Origin: Streptococcus sp. 'caviae'
GTDB taxonomy: Bacteria; Bacillota; Bacilli; Lactobacillales; Streptococcaceae
Length of the DNA stretch: 64,000 nt
Direction of reading: 5' to 3'
Assembly: GCF_001937065.1 (NCBI RefSeq)
Contig: NZ_MOWR01000006.1
Coordinates: 86,268-150,267 of the forward strand
Part shown: one piece after another, positions 44,389 to 54,100 of the stretch
How positions within the stretch are numbered: the first letter of the stretch is position 1
Layout: every line of letters starts with the position of its first letter
The notes under the pieces: model-generated
Database searches by the model: none
What the model was told of the DNA's origin: nothing
Seen by the model: only the letters and a program-made list of their open reading frames with translations
Translations under genes and position numbers: made by a program

Positions 44389-46848
44389 ATGTCTAATATT
44401 CAAAACATGTCCCTCGAGGACATCATGGGAGAGCGCTTTGGCCGCTACTCCAAATACATCATTCAGGAACGGGCGCTGCCTGATATTCGTGATGGGCTGA
44501 AGCCTGTTCAGCGCCGTATTCTGTATTCCATGAATAAAGATGGCAATACGCATGATAAGGGCTTTCGTAAGTCTGCCAAGTCTGTCGGTAATGTCATGGG
44601 TAACTTTCACCCGCATGGCGACAGCTCGATTTACGATGCTATGGTGCGGATGAGCCAGGACTGGAAAAACCGTGAGACTCTGATTGAAATGCACGGCAAC
44701 AACGGTTCCATGGACGGCGATCCGGCCGCTGCCATGCGTTATACCGAGGCCCGTCTGTCTGAAATTGCAGGTTATCTGCTTCAGGATATTGACAAAAACA
44801 CCGTGCCGTGGGCCTGGAACTTTGACGATACCGAGAAAGAACCGACCGTACTGCCGGCGGCTTTTCCCAATCTCCTCGTCAATGGAGCAACAGGCATTTC
44901 AGCGGGTTATGCGACAGATATTCCGCCGCATAATTTAGCTGAGGTTATTGATGCTGTCGTCTACATGATTGACCATCCCAAGGCCAAACTGGATAAGCTC
45001 ATGGAATTCCTGCCCGGGCCGGATTTTCCGACAGGAGCTATCATTCAGGGCAAAGACGAAATCCGCAAAGCTTACGAAACCGGCAAAGGACGTGTAGCTG
45101 TCCGCTCGCGGACGGAGGTCGAGAGCCTCAAGGGCGGTAAAAAACAGATTGTTGTAACGGAAATCCCTTATGAGGTTAACAAGGCTGTTCTGGTCAAAAA
45201 GATTGACGATGTCCGCATCAACAATAAGGTTCCCGGCATTGCCGAAGTGCGCGATGAGTCTGACCGTGACGGTCTGCGGATTGCCATTGAGCTCAAAAAA
45301 GATGCCGATGAAGAGACCATTTTGAATTACCTCTTCAAATATACGGATTTGCAGATCAATTACAGCTTTAACATGGTGGCTATTGACAACTATACACCGC
45401 GTCAGGTCGGTATTGTTCCAATGCTGTCCAGCTACATCGCTCACCGTAAAAATATTATTGTGGCGCGGTCTAAATTTGACAAGGAAAAGGCGGAAAAGCG
45501 CCTGCACATCGTTGAGGGACTTATCAGGGTCCTGTCTATCTTGGATGAGGTTATTGCTCTTATCCGTGCATCTGAGAATAAGGCTGATGCCAAGGAAAAC
45601 CTCAAAGTCAGTTACGATTTTACCGAGGAGCAGGCCGAAGCCATTGTCACCCTGCAGCTTTACCGCTTAACCAATACCGATATTGTTACCTTGGAAGAAG
45701 AAGATGCAGCACTGCGTGAACAAATCACCACCTTATCTGCTATCATCGGTGATGAACGCACCATGTACAATGTCATGAAGCGTGAGCTGCGTGAGGTTAA
45801 AAAGAAATTTGCCAGCCCGCGTTTGACAGAACTGCAGGATAAGGCACAGGCTATTGAAATTGATACAGCCAGTCTTATCGTTGAGGAAGAAACCTTTATC
45901 AGTGTTACTCGCGGCGGCTATATCAAGCGCACCAGTCCGCGTTCTTTCAATGCTTCAACAGTTGAAGAGTTAGGCAAACGCGACGATGACGAAGCCGTCT
46001 TTATTAGGAATGCTAAGACAACTCAAAATTTGCTTTTGTTCACTAACTTGGGCAATGTCATCTATCGGCCTGTTCATGAACTGGCTGATATTCGCTGGAA
46101 GGAAATCGGCGAACATCTCAGTCAGACTGTTACTAATTTTGCGACGGATGAAGAGATTCTCTACGTTGACTTAGTCGATCATTTCGAAGAAGGGACTTAC
46201 TATGCTGCTACCCGTCTGGGGCAAATCAAGCGTTTCGAACGCAAGGATTTGGCGCCGTGGCGCAGCTATAAAACAAAATCAGTCAAGTACGCCAAATTAA
46301 AGAGTGAAGATGACCGGATTGCTGCCGTCTCTCCAATCACGCTAGATGATGTCATGCTGGTTACCGGCAAGGGCTACGCTCTGCGCTTCAACATTGAAGA
46401 AGTACCAATTGTAGGGCCTAAAGCCGCAGGTGTCAAGGCCGTTAATCTCAAAGATGGCGATTATTTGGCCAGTGCCTTTATCGCTAATACGGACAGCATT
46501 TATATCCTGACCCAGCGAGGCAGCTTAAAAAGGATGGCCATCAGTCTTATTCCGGTTACCAGCCGGGCTAAAAGAGGTCTGCAGGTGCTGCGTGAACTTA
46601 AGAGTAAGCCGCATCGTGTCTTTGCGGCCGGACCGGTGTTCTCAGAAGCAGAAGCCGAAGAGCTGGACCTGTTTACAACAGCAGATCCTAGCAGCGGACA
46701 AAAAGAAATTCTCGAGGTTAAATCCCAGACTTTGGCGGCCTATGACGTTAATCTGGCTGAGCTGTCTCTGTCTGAACGCACCAGCAACGGCAGCTTCATT
46801 TCAGATACGATTTCAGATGAAGGTGTCCTTTCTGCCAGAATAAAATAA
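44389..46848 (+). CDS. parC: DNA topoisomerase IV subunit A
   Basis: An 819-residue DNA cleavage subunit. The catalytic Tyr is in AMRYTEARLSEIA (about residue 118). The quinolone region reads NFHPHGDSSIYDAMVRM, with Ser79 and Asp83, the residues of sensitive streptococci. The C-terminal beta-pinwheel repeats are seen from about 500 on (FISVTRGGYIKRTS, LLFTNLGNVIYRP, YYAATRLGQIKRF, MLVTGKGYALRF, IYILTQRGSLKRM). AAGGAC precedes the ATG. It is separated from parE by a 322-base structured gap and followed by a terminator. Confidence 0.97.
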   Translation: MSNIQNMSLEDIMGERFGRYSKYIIQERALPDIRDGLKPVQRRILYSMNKDGNTHDKGFRKSAKSVGNVMGNFHPHGDSSIYDAMVRMSQDWKNRETLIEMHGNNGSMDGDPAAAMRYTEARLSEIAGYLLQDIDKNTVPWAWNFDDTEKEPTVLPAAFPNLLVNGATGISAGYATDIPPHNLAEVIDAVVYMIDHPKAKLDKLMEFLPGPDFPTGAIIQGKDEIRKAYETGKGRVAVRSRTEVESLKGGKKQIVVTEIPYEVNKAVLVKKIDDVRINNKVPGIAEVRDESDRDGLRIAIELKKDADEETILNYLFKYTDLQINYSFNMVAIDNYTPRQVGIVPMLSSYIAHRKNIIVARSKFDKEKAEKRLHIVEGLIRVLSILDEVIALIRASENKADAKENLKVSYDFTEEQAEAIVTLQLYRLTNTDIVTLEEEDAALREQITTLSAIIGDERTMYNVMKRELREVKKKFASPRLTELQDKAQAIEIDTASLIVEEETFISVTRGGYIKRTSPRSFNASTVEELGKRDDDEAVFIRNAKTTQNLLLFTNLGNVIYRPVHELADIRWKEIGEHLSQTVTNFATDEEILYVDLVDHFEEGTYYAATRLGQIKRFERKDLAPWRSYKTKSVKYAKLKSEDDRIAAVSPITLDDVMLVTGKGYALRFNIEEVPIVGPKAAGVKAVNLKDGDYLASAFIANTDSIYILTQRGSLKRMAISLIPVTSRAKRGLQVLRELKSKPHRVFAAGPVFSEAEAEELDLFTTADPSSGQKEILEVKSQTLAAYDVNLAELSLSERTSNGSFISDTISDEGVLSARIK

Positions 46849-46929
46849 GTTTTAAGACGGGATTATTTAATCAAGCAGCAAGAACTAACTGTTTTACACT
46901 TGGTTAAGCAGAATGTTAATAATTATCCA

Positions 46930-46962
46930 AGAAGAGAGCTAAGCAGCCTCTCTTCTGTTTTT
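46930..46962 (+). terminator. intrinsic terminator after parC
   Basis: AGAAGAGAG/CTCTCTTCT stem followed by GTTTTT, about 80 bases after the stop codon. Confidence 0.85.
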
Positions 46963-46968
46963 AAAAGA

Positions 46969-47023
46969 AATTTTCAGAATTTTACGAAAAAACACTTGAA
47001 AATTTTAAGGAAAAGCGTACAAT
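46969..47023 (+). promoter_or_regulatory. ilvE promoter with CodY-like box
   Basis: AATTTTCAGAATTTT (46969-46983) differs from the CodY consensus AATTTTCWGAAAATT at two positions. It sits just upstream of TTGAAA (46996-47001), 16 bases, TACAAT (47018-47023). CodY control by branched-chain amino acids would suit a branched-chain aminotransferase. Confidence 0.7.
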
Positions 47024-47057
47024 AGAAAAAGAAAAAAGGAAGAAAGAGGATTTTAAT

Positions 47058-48083
47058 ATGACAGTAGATTTAGACTGGGAAAACCTTGGATTTGAATATC
47101 ACAAACTTCCATTTCGTTACATCTCTTATTATAAAGATGGCAAGTGGGACGAAGGTAAGCTGACAGAAGATGCCACTCTTCATATTTCAGAGAGCTCACC
47201 GGCTCTTCACTATGGCCAGCAAGCCTTCGAAGGACTCAAAGCCTATCGCACCAAAGACGGTTCTGTACAATTGTTCCGTCCTAATATGAATGCTGAGCGT
47301 TTGCAGCGGACAGCAGACCGCCTCTTAATGCCTCAGGTACCAACTGATAAATTTGTTGACGCTGTTAAGCAGGTAGTTCGCGCTAATGATGACTATGTAC
47401 CGCCATATGGTACAGGGGCCACACTTTATCTGCGTCCATTGCTGATTGGTGTAGGTGATGTTATCGGTGTTCATCCGGCAAATGAATACATTTTTACAGT
47501 TTTTGCAATGCCGGTTGGCAACTATTTCAAGGGCGGTTTAGCACCGACTAATTTCTTGATTCAGGATGATTACGACCGTGCAGCTCCTCATGGAACGGGT
47601 GCAGCCAAGGTTGGCGGGAACTACGCAGCCAGTCTCTTGCCGGGCAAGGTTGCTCAGGATCACAAATTCTCAGATGTTATCTACCTTGATCCAGCCACTC
47701 ATACTAAAATTGAAGAAGTGGGCTCAGCAAACTTCTTTGGTATTACAAAAGATAATGAATTTATCACCCCACTCAGCCCGTCTATCCTGCCATCAATCAC
47801 TAAATATTCCCTTCTTTATCTGGCTAAGGAACGCTTCGGTATGAAAGCTATTGAAGGTGATGTCAGAATTGATGACTTGGATAAATTTGTTGAAGCCGGT
47901 GCCTGCGGTACAGCAGCTGTTATCTCACCAATCGGCGGTGTTCAGCACGGCGATGATTTCCATGTTTTCTACAGTGAAACAGAAGTAGGACCTGTGACGC
48001 GTAAACTTTATGATGAATTGACAGGTATTCAGTTCGGCGATGTTGAAGCGCCGGAAGGATGGATTTACAAGGTCAATGACTAA
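47058..48083 (+). CDS. ilvE: branched-chain amino-acid aminotransferase
   Basis: A 341-residue PLP enzyme of fold type IV interconverting branched-chain amino acids and their keto acids. The N-terminal part holds HYGQQAFEGLKAYR, the PLP Lys is in GTGAAKVGGNYAASL (about residues 181-195), and IEEVGSANFFG and GTAAVISPIG are conserved C-terminal motifs. GAAAGAGG precedes the ATG. It is a single-gene unit between two terminators. Confidence 0.96.
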   Translation: MTVDLDWENLGFEYHKLPFRYISYYKDGKWDEGKLTEDATLHISESSPALHYGQQAFEGLKAYRTKDGSVQLFRPNMNAERLQRTADRLLMPQVPTDKFVDAVKQVVRANDDYVPPYGTGATLYLRPLLIGVGDVIGVHPANEYIFTVFAMPVGNYFKGGLAPTNFLIQDDYDRAAPHGTGAAKVGGNYAASLLPGKVAQDHKFSDVIYLDPATHTKIEEVGSANFFGITKDNEFITPLSPSILPSITKYSLLYLAKERFGMKAIEGDVRIDDLDKFVEAGACGTAAVISPIGGVQHGDDFHVFYSETEVGPVTRKLYDELTGIQFGDVEAPEGWIYKVND

Positions 48084-48123
48084 AAAGAAAAATTTGCTTG
48101 CTCTTGCAAGCTTTTCTTTTTTT
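48082..48123 (+). terminator. intrinsic terminator after ilvE
   Basis: An A-rich arm and GCTTGC/GCAAGC core around TCTT, then a T run, starting in the ilvE stop codon. Confidence 0.85.
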
Positions 48124-48148
48124 GTGTAAAATATTTGAGAGGTAAATT

Positions 48149-48379
48149 ATGCGTAAAAAAGATAAGAAAATCGAAATCCAAATCAGTGATGCTCAGGTTG
48201 AAGTGAACGGCGCCCAGCTGTCAGGCTATCAGCTGACAATCGGCAAAAAAGTTATCGGGCAAATCGCTGAAATTGATGAAAAGTATGCAGCTGTTAAAAA
48301 TGGTGACGTTGTAGATTTTCATAAAAATTTAGAAGCCGCTGTAGAAGCTGTTATTGAGGCCTATAATTTGAATAACTAA
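48149..48379 (+). CDS. DUF2969 family protein
   Basis: A 76-residue protein of the small DUF2969 family typical of Lactobacillales. It starts KKDKKIEIQISDAQVEVNG and ends in VEAVIEAYNLNN. No catalytic motif is visible; the fold is probably mixed alpha/beta. GAGAGG precedes the ATG. It is placed between ilvE and the tRNA pair upstream of rpsA. The function is unknown. Confidence 0.85.
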   Translation: MRKKDKKIEIQISDAQVEVNGAQLSGYQLTIGKKVIGQIAEIDEKYAAVKNGDVVDFHKNLEAAVEAVIEAYNLNN

Positions 48380-48392
48380 ACTAAGAAAGGGC

Positions 48393-48421
48393 TTGATTTT
48401 GACATGAGATTATGATAAACT
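48393..48421 (+). promoter_or_regulatory. tRNA promoter
   Basis: TTGATT (48393-48398), 17 bases, TAAACT (48416-48421) with extended -10 TGA. It lies directly before tRNA-Tyr. Confidence 0.6.
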
Positions 48422-48438
48422 AATCTTTAGTTGTCACT

Positions 48439-48519
48439 GGAAGGGTAGCGAAGAGGCTAAACGCGGCGGACTGTAAATCCGCTCCTTCGGGTTCGGGGGT
48501 TCGAATCCCTCCCCTTCCA
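48439..48519 (+). tRNA. tRNA-Tyr (GTA)
   Basis: Acceptor GGAAGGG pairs with CCCTTCC. The anticodon loop CTGTAAA gives GTA. There is a long class II variable arm (CTCCTTCGGG) and a T-loop GGTTCGAAT. CCA is not encoded. Confidence 0.97.
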
Positions 48520-48521
48520 TT

Positions 48522-48650
48522 GTTAAGATACAAAGAGCGTAAAGCGCCCAGTCAAAATAGGAAGGCGATAGAAAATCCTGATTTTCTAATCGGCTTATCT
48601 TTTTGACCCAGCGCTTAGCTCGTGTTCAATTGCACTATTGTTATCTTAAC
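48522..48650. repeat. 129-bp imperfect palindrome between two tRNA genes
   Basis: GTTAAGATA at the left pairs with TATCTTAAC at the right, with further complementary blocks inward: GAGC and TAAAGCGC with GCGCTTA and GCTC, GTCAAAATA with its partner TTTTTGAC, and GAAAATC with GATTTTC at the centre. The whole spacer between the tRNAs can fold into one rod. It resembles small mobile repeats of streptococci, but I cannot assign it to BOX, RUP or SPRITE. Confidence 0.7.
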
Positions 48651-48660
48651 CATCAATCCT

Positions 48661-48732
48661 TGGGGTATAGCCAAGCGGTAAGGCAAGGGACTTTGACTCC
48701 CTCATGCGCTGGTTCGAATCCAGCTACCCCAG
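48661..48732 (+). tRNA. tRNA-Gln (TTG)
   Basis: Acceptor TGGGGTA pairs with TACCCCA. The anticodon loop CTTTGAC gives TTG, and the T-loop is GGTTCGAAT. G is the discriminator and CCA is not encoded. Confidence 0.96.
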
Positions 48733-48864
48733 TCAGAGGTATTAGACCAAGTCTAAGGCCGTCAGAGATATGCGCCTTGTTGTTTGTCCTTGCGGGTTAC
48801 CTTGTGAAAATATATTGTTATCAAGAGATAAGATATCTTATTTCTTGTCGGAGGTTTTTTTAGA

Positions 48865-50064
48865 ATGAATGAATTTGAAGATTTGCTCAACAGTGTTAGT
48901 GAAGTAAATCCAGGTGATGTTGTTACTGCAGAAGTTTTAACTGTAGATGGTGAACAAGCAAACCTTGTTATTGATGGAACAGGTGTTGAAGCTGTATTGA
49001 CACTTCGTGAACTGACTAATGATCGCAATGCTGATATTAACGATTTAGTGAAAGCAGGCGATAAAGTTGAAGTGCTTGTTCTTCGTCAGGTTGTCGGAAA
49101 AGATACAGATACAGTGACTTTCCTTGTCTCTAAAAAACGCCTAGAAGCTCGCAAAGCTTGGGATAAACTTGTTGGCCGCGAAGGCGAAGTTGTGACTGTC
49201 AAGGGAACTCGTGCTGTTAAAGGCGGACTTTCAGTTGAGTTTGAAGGATTGCGCGGTTTTATTCCAGCATCAATGATTGATACGCGTTTCGTACGCAATA
49301 CAGAAAAATTTGTCGGTCAAGAGTTTGAAGCTAAGATCAAAGAGGTTGATCCTGCAGAAAATCGCTTCATCCTTTCACGCCGTGATGTTGTTGAGGCAGC
49401 AGCAGAAGAAGCTCGTAAAGAAGTCTTCTCAAAACTTGCTGTTGGCGATATTGTTACCGGTACTGTTGCTCGCTTGACAAGCTTTGGTGCTTTCATTGAC
49501 CTTGGCGGAGTTGACGGTTTGGTACACGTTACTGAATTATCACATGAACGCAATGTATCACCAAAATCAGTTGTAACAGTTGGTGAAGAAATTCAGGTTA
49601 AAGTTCTTGCCATCGATGAAGAAGCAGGCCGTGTGTCACTTTCTCTTAAGGCGACTACTCCCGGACCATGGGATGGTGTTGAACAAAAACTTGCTGCCGG
49701 CGATGTTATCGAAGGCAAGGTAAAACGTTTGACAGACTTCGGTGCTTTTGTTGAAGTTCTTCCGGGTATTGATGGTTTGGTTCACATTTCACAAATTTCA
49801 CACAAACGTGTTGAAAATCCAAAAGATGTTCTTTCAGTCGGTCAAGATGTAACGGTCAAAGTTCTTGATGTTAATACAGCTGATGAACGTGTATCGCTCT
49901 CCATCAAAGCTCTTGAAGAGCGTCCGGCTCAGGATGAAAACAGCGGAGAAAAACGTCAGTCACGTCCTCGCCGTCCAAAACGTCAGGAAAAACAAGACTA
50001 TGAGCTTCCAGAAACACAAACCGGATTCTCAATGGCTGACTTGTTTGGTGATATTGAGTTGTAA
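48865..50064 (+). CDS. rpsA: 30S ribosomal protein S1
   Basis: A 399-residue S1 homolog with four OB-fold S1 domains: about residues 17-85, 103-170, 190-258 ([33 protein letters not shown]) and 275-345 ([34 protein letters not shown]), then a basic tail RPRRPKRQ. Four domains rather than six is usual for streptococci. It helps mRNA bind the ribosome. GGAGG precedes the ATG. It sits after two tRNA genes and before a terminator. Confidence 0.95.
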   Translation: MNEFEDLLNSVSEVNPGDVVTAEVLTVDGEQANLVIDGTGVEAVLTLRELTNDRNADINDLVKAGDKVEVLVLRQVVGKDTDTVTFLVSKKRLEARKAWDKLVGREGEVVTVKGTRAVKGGLSVEFEGLRGFIPASMIDTRFVRNTEKFVGQEFEAKIKEVDPAENRFILSRRDVVEAAAEEARKEVFSKLAVGDIVTGTVARLTSFGAFIDLGGVDGLVHVTELSHERNVSPKSVVTVGEEIQVKVLAIDEEAGRVSLSLKATTPGPWDGVEQKLAAGDVIEGKVKRLTDFGAFVEVLPGIDGLVHISQISHKRVENPKDVLSVGQDVTVKVLDVNTADERVSLSIKALEERPAQDENSGEKRQSRPRRPKRQEKQDYELPETQTGFSMADLFGDIEL

Positions 50065-50080
50065 AAAACGAAAAAATGCG

Positions 50081-50115
50081 TCAACCCCTAGGTCATTTGA
50101 TCAGGGGTTGCTTTT
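50081..50115 (+). terminator. intrinsic terminator after rpsA
   Basis: CAACCCCT/AGGGGTTG stem with a 13-base loop, then CTTTT. Confidence 0.8.
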
Positions 50116-50260
50116 ATGCTTTTATCAGGTAAGATACTGATTCATTCCTGTTTGACTGATGGTTTATCTGAAATAGATGGGGAATGGGTTTGTTTTTCTG
50201 TTTAATTTAAGTTGTTTAGCTTCCTGCTATAGACTAAATCTTTTCATTAGAGGAGGATGT

Positions 50261-52009
50261 ATGTTTAAATCTCTTATTGCTGAGATTAAGGATTATAAAA
50301 AGCCTTCAATTTTAGCTTCCGCCTTTATGGCCTTTGAAGTTATTTTTGAAATTTCTATCCCTTTTGTCATGGCCTATCTGCTCAATGACGGCGTTAAAGC
50401 ATCAAATATGGGCAATATTCTTAAGTTTGGCTCTTTGATGCTGCTCTGCGCTTTTTTGTCTTTATTTTGCGGAATTCAGTCTGCCAAATATGGAGCCAAA
50501 GCATCTGCCGGTTTTGCTAAAAATCTGCGCAAGGCCTTGTTTAGCAAGGTGCAGACATTTTCATTTGAAAATATCGATCAGTTTTCGGCCGGCGGCTTGG
50601 TTACGCGGATGATGACTGATGTTACCAATATTCAGAATTCATACCAAATGATTATCCGTGTCTGTGTCCGTGCGCCCTTGAATTTGATTTTTGCCATTTG
50701 TGCAACTTTTTTGATTAATGCTAAAATGGCCATGATCTTTGTTTATGTGGCGATTTTCCTTGCTCTGGTTTTAACCTTGGTCATGCGTACGGTATTTCCA
50801 ATCTTTAAAAAGGTCTTCAAAGAATACGACCATTTAAATAACAGTGTGCAGGAAAATATCACGAATATGCGTGTGGTCAAATCCTATGTTAAAGAGGAAG
50901 AAGAGACCGTCAAATTTAAAAAGGCTTCCCGCATGATTTACAATATGTTTATGAAAGCTATTCGTTTGGTTACCCTCAATAACCCTGCTATGATGCTGTC
51001 AATGTATACTTCCTTCTTGATGATTTCCTGGTTAGGCGCTCACTTGATTGTTTCTAACGAATTGACAACAGGTGATTTAACAGCCATGTTCACCTATACC
51101 ATGACCATCTTGATGTCCCTCATGATGTTTACCATGATTTTTGTGCTCTTGTCTATTTCAACGGCGTCTGTGGAGCGTATTAATCAGGTTCTGACCGCAG
51201 ATGCGACAATCATTTCCCCAGAAAACGGTCAGACGGAAGTAAAAGATGGCTCCATTGTCTTTGATCATGTTAATTTCTCCTATACGGATGAAGACGGAGA
51301 CAAGACCCATGTCCTAAGCGACATCAATTTTACCATTGGCTCGGGTGAGGTTATTGGTATTCTTGGCGGTACGGGTTCTGGGAAATCAAGTCTGGTACAG
51401 CTGATTGCCCGTTTATATGATGTTGAATCAGGAGCTGTTAAAGTAGGCGGAGTGGATGTCCGCGAATACGATTTGGATCATCTTCGCAAACAAGTGTCCA
51501 TGGTGCTGCAAACCAATGTCTTATTCTCAGGAACGATCAAAGAGAATATGCGCTGGGGGAACAAAGAGGCTACCGATGAAGAAATCATTGCTGCCTGTAA
51601 AATTGCCCAAGCCGACGAATTTATTTCTACCTTTAAGGACGGCTATGATACCATGATTGAGCGTGGCGGTGCTAATGTATCGGGCGGACAGCGGCAGCGT
51701 CTATGTATTGCCCGCGCTCTCTTGATGAATCCTAAAATTTTAATTTTGGATGATTCGACATCGGCGGTCGATACCAAGACAGACGCTTTAATCAGGCAAG
51801 GTTTGGCAGCTAGTTTAAAGGATACGACGAAGATTATCATTGGCCAGCGTATTTCATCTATTCAGGATGCTGATCGCATTGTTGTCCTAAATGATGGTAA
51901 GGTAGATGCTATTGGAAGCCATGAAGACTTGCTGATGTCAAACGCTATTTACCGTGAAGTGTATGAAACACAAACACAAGGAAAGGGAGGTGAAGAAGAT
52001 GACAAATAA
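50261..52009 (+). CDS. ABC exporter, first half of a heterodimer
   Basis: A 582-residue half-transporter with six membrane helices (residues about 15-300) and an ATPase domain. The Walker A is GGTGSGKSS, the signature is VSGGQRQRL and the Walker B is LILDDSTSAVD, where Asp replaces the catalytic Glu. This degenerate site is the mark of heterodimeric exporters such as the streptococcal PatA/PatB and lactococcal LmrCD multidrug pumps. AGGAGG precedes the ATG at 50261. The stop codon overlaps the next gene by 11 bases. The substrate is uncertain; drugs or peptides are likely. Confidence 0.93.
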   Translation: MFKSLIAEIKDYKKPSILASAFMAFEVIFEISIPFVMAYLLNDGVKASNMGNILKFGSLMLLCAFLSLFCGIQSAKYGAKASAGFAKNLRKALFSKVQTFSFENIDQFSAGGLVTRMMTDVTNIQNSYQMIIRVCVRAPLNLIFAICATFLINAKMAMIFVYVAIFLALVLTLVMRTVFPIFKKVFKEYDHLNNSVQENITNMRVVKSYVKEEEETVKFKKASRMIYNMFMKAIRLVTLNNPAMMLSMYTSFLMISWLGAHLIVSNELTTGDLTAMFTYTMTILMSLMMFTMIFVLLSISTASVERINQVLTADATIISPENGQTEVKDGSIVFDHVNFSYTDEDGDKTHVLSDINFTIGSGEVIGILGGTGSGKSSLVQLIARLYDVESGAVKVGGVDVREYDLDHLRKQVSMVLQTNVLFSGTIKENMRWGNKEATDEEIIAACKIAQADEFISTFKDGYDTMIERGGANVSGGQRQRLCIARALLMNPKILILDDSTSAVDTKTDALIRQGLAASLKDTTKIIIGQRISSIQDADRIVVLNDGKVDAIGSHEDLLMSNAIYREVYETQTQGKGGEEDDK

Positions 52010-53876
52010 GGGATTTAGGAAAAAAAATAACTGGGCCTCTATCGGACGTCTTTTAGCCTTCATGTGGAGAGAATATAAGCTTCAGCTGATTATTTCCTTT
52101 GTTTTGATCATCATTGCTTCTTTGGCGACTGTTAATTTAACAGCATCTATCCAGTCTCTGGTTGATGATTACATCACACCGATGGTTAAGAGCGGCAGCC
52201 ATGATTTCATGCCTCTCTTGCACTTTTTGACTGGTGTTGGAGCCTTCTGTATTGTCGGTGTTATTGCCAACTATAGTTTTTCTTTGATTATGGCAACCGT
52301 ATCGCAGGATACTCTCCGTTCGCTGCGCGACCAATTATTTGCCCGTATGCAAACTCTGCCGGTCAAATATTTTGATACGCACCAGCACGGGGACATTATG
52401 TCAGTGTACACCAATGATATTGATACCCTGCGTCAGGCTATCGAGCAGTCCATTCCTCAGCTTTTATCTTCAGCTTTTACCATTTTGGGAGTGATTGTTT
52501 CCATGCTTCGTGTCAGTCCCTTGCTTTTCTTGGTAGTAGTGGTGATGCTGGCTGTCATGGTTGCTGTTATTAAGACGGTATCAGCTCGATCAGGACGCTA
52601 TTTTGGCGAACAGCAAAAAAATCTAGGAATTGAAAATGGCTTTATTGAAGAGATGATGGCCGGGCAAAAGGTGGTTAAGGCCTTTGTTCATGAAGAAGAA
52701 AGCATTGAAGCCTTTAATGAAATCAATGAACAGCTGTTTTTATCTTCCTACCGAGCTAACGGCTATGCTAATGTTTTGATGCCCATTCTTGGTAATTTGG
52801 GCAATGTCTCTTTTGTTTTAACAGCCATTGTCGGCGGAAGTTTTACTATTGGCGGTGTAGGCGGCTTGACAATCGGCGGTCTCATGGCCTTCCTGCAGTT
52901 AAACCGGTCATTTACCGGACCGATTGCTCAGGTTTCCCAGCAATTAAACTTTGTTTTGATGGCTCTGGCAGGTGCCGATCGTATCTTTGATCTTCTGGAT
53001 GAACAGCCAGAAGTCAACGAAGGAAAAGTCACTCTGGTTAATTACGAAATCATTGACGGTCAAATGGTTGAGACGCCAAAAGCGACTAATCTTTGGGCTT
53101 GGAAGCATCCTCGCTCTAATGGAGATGCCGAGCTGGTCAAATTAGTCGGAAATGTTGTTTTCAATCAGGTTGATTTTTCATATGATGGCAAAAATCAGAT
53201 TCTTCACGACATTAATCTTTATGCCGACAAGGGTCAAAAAGTGGCCTTTGTTGGAGCAACCGGTGCCGGAAAGACAACTATTACCAACCTGATCAACCGT
53301 TTCTACGATATTCAGTCGGGTTCCATTACTTACGACGGTATTGATATTCAGTTAATTGATAAAAAAGCCCTCCGCAAATCGCTCGGTATTGTTTTGCAGG
53401 ACACGCACTTGTTTACAGGCACCATTGCTGAAAATATTGCTTATGGACGCGAAAATGCCAGCCGCGAAGAAATCCTTGAAGCAGCACGCATTGCCAACGT
53501 TGATTCTTTTGTACAGCACTTGGATCAGGGCTATGATACCATGTTAACTGGTGACGGTGCCGGACTTTCCAACGGCCAGCGTCAGTTAATTGCCATTGCC
53601 CGCGCAGCCTTGGCCAATGCACCAGTGTTGATTCTTGATGAAGCAACATCCTCAATTGATTCAAGGACAGAGAGAATGGTGCAGGACGGCATGGATAAAT
53701 TGATGGAAGGACGCACCGTCTTTGTCATTGCTCACCGCCTGTCAACCATTGTGAATTCCGATGTTATTATGGTTATGGATCACGGACGTATTATTGAACG
53801 CGGCAATCATGACGAATTGATGAAGCAAAGAGGCACCTATTATCGTCTCTATACAGGTGGCTTGGAGCTGGATTAA
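51999..53876 (+). CDS. ABC exporter, second half of a heterodimer
   Basis: A 625-residue partner of the previous protein. It has six membrane helices (about 25-310) and an ATPase domain with Walker A GATGAGKTT, signature LSNGQRQL (Asn for the first Gly) and Walker B LILDEATSSID with an intact Glu. A roughly 40-residue extra segment (VNYEIIDGQMVETPKATNLWAWKHP) lies before the ATPase domain and also occurs in other LmrD-like subunits. The ATG at 51999 follows GGGAGG, inside the end of the upstream gene. One intact and one degenerate ATP site are expected in the pair. Confidence 0.93.
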   Translation: MTNKGFRKKNNWASIGRLLAFMWREYKLQLIISFVLIIIASLATVNLTASIQSLVDDYITPMVKSGSHDFMPLLHFLTGVGAFCIVGVIANYSFSLIMATVSQDTLRSLRDQLFARMQTLPVKYFDTHQHGDIMSVYTNDIDTLRQAIEQSIPQLLSSAFTILGVIVSMLRVSPLLFLVVVVMLAVMVAVIKTVSARSGRYFGEQQKNLGIENGFIEEMMAGQKVVKAFVHEEESIEAFNEINEQLFLSSYRANGYANVLMPILGNLGNVSFVLTAIVGGSFTIGGVGGLTIGGLMAFLQLNRSFTGPIAQVSQQLNFVLMALAGADRIFDLLDEQPEVNEGKVTLVNYEIIDGQMVETPKATNLWAWKHPRSNGDAELVKLVGNVVFNQVDFSYDGKNQILHDINLYADKGQKVAFVGATGAGKTTITNLINRFYDIQSGSITYDGIDIQLIDKKALRKSLGIVLQDTHLFTGTIAENIAYGRENASREEILEAARIANVDSFVQHLDQGYDTMLTGDGAGLSNGQRQLIAIARAALANAPVLILDEATSSIDSRTERMVQDGMDKLMEGRTVFVIAHRLSTIVNSDVIMVMDHGRIIERGNHDELMKQRGTYYRLYTGGLELD

Positions 53877-53958
53877 AAACATTGGCAGTTATCCCTAAAA
53901 TAATTTTGTCAAATATGCAGCCAAATCGACAAAACTATGGTATAATTATCAGTGTTGT

Positions 53959-54030
53959 CCACCTTTAGTGTAATGGATATCACGTAAGATTCCGGTTCTT
54001 GAGATGGGGGTTCGATTCCCTCAAGGTGGA
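53959..54030 (+). tRNA. tRNA-Arg (CCG)
   Basis: Acceptor CCACCTT pairs with AAGGTGG. Anticodon stem TAAGA/TCTTG with loop TTCCGGT gives CCG. The T arm GGGGG/CCCTC encloses TTCGATT. An extended -10 TGGTATAAT ends at 53946. CCA is not encoded. A terminator follows. Confidence 0.93.
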
Positions 54031-54040
54031 TAAGGCAGCA

Positions 54041-54098
54041 AAAAAAGTTCTGTACCCCTTAGAGTAGCACTTAGCTACAAGGGAATACAGAACTTTTT
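54041..54098. terminator. bidirectional terminator of tRNA-Arg and the TVP38 gene
   Basis: AAAAAGTTCTGTA pairs with TACAGAACTTTTT, with CCCTT/AAGGG inside. It has T runs on both strands and serves the convergent genes. Confidence 0.85.
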
Positions 54099-54100
54099 GT

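Noticed and set aside
48603..48863. 86-codon frame over tRNA-Gln
   Set aside because: It reads through a tRNA gene and part of the palindromic spacer.
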